DNA from: Streptosporangium sandarakinum
Lineage (GTDB): Bacteria; Actinomycetota; Actinomycetes; Streptosporangiales; Streptosporangiaceae
Length of the DNA: 64,000 nt
Direction of reading: 5' to 3'
Assembly (NCBI RefSeq): GCF_013409935.1
Contig: NZ_JACCCO010000001.1
Location: forward strand, 3,782,001-3,846,000
A program made the translations under genes and the position numbers. The notes under the pieces are model-generated. The model saw nothing but the letters and a program-made list of their open reading frames with translations. It was not told the origin of the DNA and made no database searches. Positions 61,948 to 64,000 of this stretch are shown here, in pieces (positions within the stretch are counted from its first letter, which is position 1; the number at the start of each line of letters is the position of its first letter).

Positions 61948-63339
61948 GTGACCACCGGACAGCCGCCGTATCCGCAGGATGATCCCGACCGCGACCGCAC
62001 ACCGTCGGGACACTCCGGATACGGCTCGCACGACATGGGCAGAGGCCCCGACGAACACGATCCCGACGCGACAATCGTGGGATATCGGACGGACAACACC
62101 GGTCCGGGACAGGGCCAGCCCGGCTACGGTCAGCCCGGCGCCTACGGCCAGGGCGGACAGCCGGGGTACGGCGGTCAGCAGCCGTCGTACGACCAGGGCG
62201 CCTACGGCCAGCAGGGTTCCCAGCCGGGGTACGGCCAGCAGCCGTCCTACGACCAGCAGCAGGCGTACGGCCAGCAGGGCGCCCCGGGCTACGGCCAGCA
62301 GCCGTCCTACGGGCAGCAGGGCTCCCAGCCGGGTTACGGCCAGGGCGGGCAGCCCGGCTACGGCCAGCAGCCGTCGTACGACCAGCAGCAGTACGGCCAG
62401 CAGGGCGCCCAGCCGGGAGCGTACGGCCAGCAGGGTTCCCAGCCGGGGTACGGCCAGCAGCCGTCCTACGACCAGCAGCAGGCGTACGGCCAGGGCGCCC
62501 AGCCCGGCTACGGCCAGCAGCCGTCGTACGACCAGCAGCAGTACGGTCAGCAGGCCTCCCAGCCGGGGTACGGCCAGCAGCCGTCCTACGGCCAGCAGAA
62601 CTCCCAGCCCGGCGGCTACGGCCAGCAGCCCTCCTACGACCAGGGCGCCTACGGCCAGGGCGGGCAGCCGCAGTACGGCCAGCAGCCCTCCTACGACCAG
62701 CAGCAGGCGTACGGCCAGCAGGGCTACGGCGCTCAGCCGGGGTACGGCCAGCAGCCCTCCTACGACCAGCAGCAGGCGTACGGCCAGCAGGGCTACACCC
62801 CGCAGTGGGGCGGCGGCCACGCCCCGGGCGTGTCGGCCCCGCTCGCCGAGTGGTGGCAGCGCCTGGTCGCCCGCATCATCGACGCCCTGATCCTGGCGAT
62901 CCCCACGTTCGTCATCACGCTCGTGCTGACCGGGATCCTGGTCACCGCCCCGTCCTTCAACATGGAGACCGGGGAGTACAGCGTCGGGAGCGGGACGTTC
63001 CTCGCCACCTTCCTCACCGGCCTCGTCGGCGGGCTGATCTACTTCGTCTACGAGTTCCTGATGCTGAAGGCGAAGGGGCAGACCGTCGGCAAGATGGCCA
63101 TGGGCATCAAGGTCGTGCCGGTCGGCGGGACGCCCCAGGCCGAGGGGCTCCCCTCGAACAAGGCCATGAGCCGGGCGGGCGTCCTGTGGGGCCCGTCCAT
63201 ACTGCGCGGCATTCCCTTCGTGGGCTTCATCATCGGGATCTTCTCCCTGGTGAACGTGCTCTGGCAGCTGTGGGACAAGCCGCTGCACCAGTGCCTGCAC
63301 GACAAGGCCGCCGCCACGACGGTCGTGAAGACCAGGTAG
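61948..63339 (+). CDS. RDD-family membrane protein with long prion-like Q/G/Y/P repeat domain
   Basis: A 463-residue protein. Residues about 50-290 are a low-complexity cytoplasmic domain built from repeats such as [19 protein letters not shown], composed almost only of G, Q, Y, P, S, D and A. The C-terminal ~170 residues are an RDD domain with three membrane helices: [40 protein letters not shown] with [17 protein letters not shown], and [20 protein letters not shown], ending in [14 protein letters not shown] proteins are of mixed function, some acting as sodium/proton antiporters. The GTG at 61948 has GAGGTG upstream. A strong terminator follows. Confidence 0.88.
   Translation: MTTGQPPYPQDDPDRDRTPSGHSGYGSHDMGRGPDEHDPDATIVGYRTDNTGPGQGQPGYGQPGAYGQGGQPGYGGQQPSYDQGAYGQQGSQPGYGQQPSYDQQQAYGQQGAPGYGQQPSYGQQGSQPGYGQGGQPGYGQQPSYDQQQYGQQGAQPGAYGQQGSQPGYGQQPSYDQQQAYGQGAQPGYGQQPSYDQQQYGQQASQPGYGQQPSYGQQNSQPGGYGQQPSYDQGAYGQGGQPQYGQQPSYDQQQAYGQQGYGAQPGYGQQPSYDQQQAYGQQGYTPQWGGGHAPGVSAPLAEWWQRLVARIIDALILAIPTFVITLVLTGILVTAPSFNMETGEYSVGSGTFLATFLTGLVGGLIYFVYEFLMLKAKGQTVGKMAMGIKVVPVGGTPQAEGLPSNKAMSRAGVLWGPSILRGIPFVGFIIGIFSLVNVLWQLWDKPLHQCLHDKAAATTVVKTR
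62110..62805 (+). repeat. Tandem coding repeat encoding [16 protein letters not shown] units
   Basis: About 700 bp of irregular direct repeats with the core TACGGCCAGCAGCCGTC and variants, encoding the prion-like domain of the RDD protein. Unit lengths vary but stay multiples of three, so the frame is kept. The synonymous codons differ between copies less than expected for old repeats, suggesting recent expansion or gene conversion. Confidence 0.9.
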
Positions 63340-63358
63340 TTCCGGCAGTTCCCGAAAA

Positions 63359-63395
63359 ACGGGGCCGGCGGGTTGAACCGCCGGCCCCGTTTTTT
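63359..63395 (+). terminator. Intrinsic terminator after the RDD gene
   Basis: A 13-bp perfect stem (ACGGGGCCGGCGG at 63359-63371 with its complement at 63378-63390) around a 6-nt loop, preceded by AAAA and followed by a run of T. It is 20 bp past the stop and would work in both directions because of the flanking A and T runs. Confidence 0.95.
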
Positions 63396-63889
63396 CGTGT
63401 GTGGAGGGAAACGAGCGGGGTAACGGCACTCCGGAAGGGACGGTAACGGCGTCCGGAGGCGGTTGTGGCGGGGTGTGAACCCGGGCGTGTCCGTGCGGGG
63501 CGTTGTGGGCCTTCTTCCGGGCTTCCCCGGGGAGGGCGTTATGGAGCCTTCCAAGTGTGCGTCCGGTCACGACAAACCCCGTGGATCGGCCGTGCCGTCA
63601 CGCCGGGTGCCTATCGGGCGTCAATGGGGTGACAGTTACCGGGGGAACTTCCGTGACGTCCGGCGAATGGCGGACGACGGGCGGGCCGTGCCGCGGCCGC
63701 CCGCGACTTCCCGCGTCTTCTCCCGGCCCGGCGGGGGAATGCCGGTGCGCCTTCCCGTCGCGCCCGGGAAGGCGTTCTCGCGGATCCGGCCCGGGTTAGC
63801 GGGGCGTCACCGGCCCGGCGGTTTGGTGGTTATAAGGGCTACGACTATGTTCCTTGCGCCCGGGGGGCCGTAGGCTTGGGAAGAAAGCG
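63396..63889. other. Gene-free region between the RDD gene and the window's end gene
   Basis: Nothing coding can be supported on either strand over these 494 bp. The 16-mer CTTCCCGCGTCTTCTC (63707-63722) is shared with the repeat at 58.8 kb. TTATAA near 63833 and TAGGCT near 63871 may belong to a promoter for the short ORF at 63890. Confidence 0.5.
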
Positions 63890-64000
63890 ATGAAGATCCG
63901 TCTTGTTCCGCGGGACGAAGGCGTACCGCGGAACCGGCCGCGCACCGAAGAGGGCGAGGCCCGGCGGGGCTACCCGGGTGTTCCCGTCCTCTTGACATTA
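63890..64000 (+). CDS. Possible start of a gene running off the window
   Basis: An ATG at 63890 with GGAAGAAAG upstream opens a frame (MKIRLVPRDEGVPRN) that stays open for 37 codons to the window end. The first residues recall the start of DUF47/PhoU-like proteins (MKxRLxPR), but the continuation does not fit, and a TTGACA -35-like element at the very end suggests another promoter follows. It could be a real partial gene, a leader peptide or chance. Confidence 0.25.
   Translation, partial: MKIRLVPRDEGVPRNRPRTEEGEARRGYPGVPVLLTL

Noticed and set aside
62110..62805. CRISPR-like regular repeats
   Set aside because: The repeats are in-frame coding units of variable length without unique spacers, and no cas genes are near.

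Overview
The window is high-GC chromosomal DNA from an actinomycete, most likely of the Streptosporangiaceae (Nonomuraea/Streptosporangium-like). This rests on the GC-rich third codon positions, the abundance of ECF sigma factors, GntR/LacI/TetR regulators and lipoproteins, and a conserved actinobacterial housekeeping order: ppa-dacB-metalloprotease-tilS-hpt-ftsH-folE-folP-folB-folK-DUF3180, and DUF2520-panC-panD...nadBC-coaX-lysS. No rRNA, tRNA, CRISPR array, complete insertion sequence or prophage was seen.

Region 1 (1-16.8 kb) is accessory. It holds the end of a NarL-type response regulator, three scattered genes (two methyltransferases, an alpha/beta hydrolase), an ECF41-type sigma factor divergent from its usual NmrA-like partner, a lipoprotein, and remnants of an aminoglycoside-phosphotransferase-like gene and a DinB-fold gene. 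A six-gene minus-strand operon encodes an oligopeptide ABC importer ending in a C45-family amidohydrolase/acyltransferase; a divergent LacI regulator with a perfect CAAAACGTTTTG operator faces it. A GT39-like membrane glycosyltransferase follows.

Region 2 (16.6-24.2 kb) has a tiny zinc-ribbon ORF divergent from a CGNR zinc-finger gene whose 3' end carries a frame-shifting 47-bp duplication. Then come an ABC-F ATPase, a lipoprotein, a sigma factor fused to a zinc-finger/transmembrane/proline-rich tail, and a large NlpC/P60 wall hydrolase.

Region 3 (24.3-35.2 kb) is the conserved housekeeping core: pyrophosphatase, PBP4-type carboxypeptidase, tRNA-Ile lysidine synthase, hypoxanthine phosphoribosyltransferase, FtsH and the folate pathway. 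folP, an NTF2-fold gene, folB, folK and DUF3180 are joined by 4-bp stop/start overlaps.

Region 4 (35.3-48.5 kb) is mixed. It has an orphan NuoD-like gene, a class V aminotransferase behind a SAM-IV riboswitch, a P450, an NDH-2-like flavoprotein, remnants of a SigJ-like sigma factor and of a nuclease-like protein, a GntR regulator facing two small genes (one apparently frameshifted), a DinB-like gene, an ECF sigma with its membrane partner, and a MidA-like methyltransferase with an internal repeat tract.

Region 5 (48.6-58.7 kb) makes coenzymes: DUF2520, panC, panD, then an inserted TetR/hydrolase/SDR group with palindromic operators, then one ORF that fuses L-aspartate oxidase (NadB) to quinolinate phosphoribosyltransferase (NadC), then coaX and lysS, closed by a strong hairpin terminator.

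Region 6 (58.7-64 kb) has a small LuxR-like HTH protein, a second NlpC/P60 hydrolase behind a c-di-AMP (ydaO-type) riboswitch, an N-acetylglutamate-synthase-like GNAT, and an RDD membrane protein with a long prion-like G/Q/Y/P repeat domain ending in a textbook intrinsic terminator. No wholly new system could be proven. The most unusual items are the NadB-NadC fusion, the sigma/anti-sigma-like membrane fusion, the tiny zinc ribbon, and several in-frame repeat tracts.
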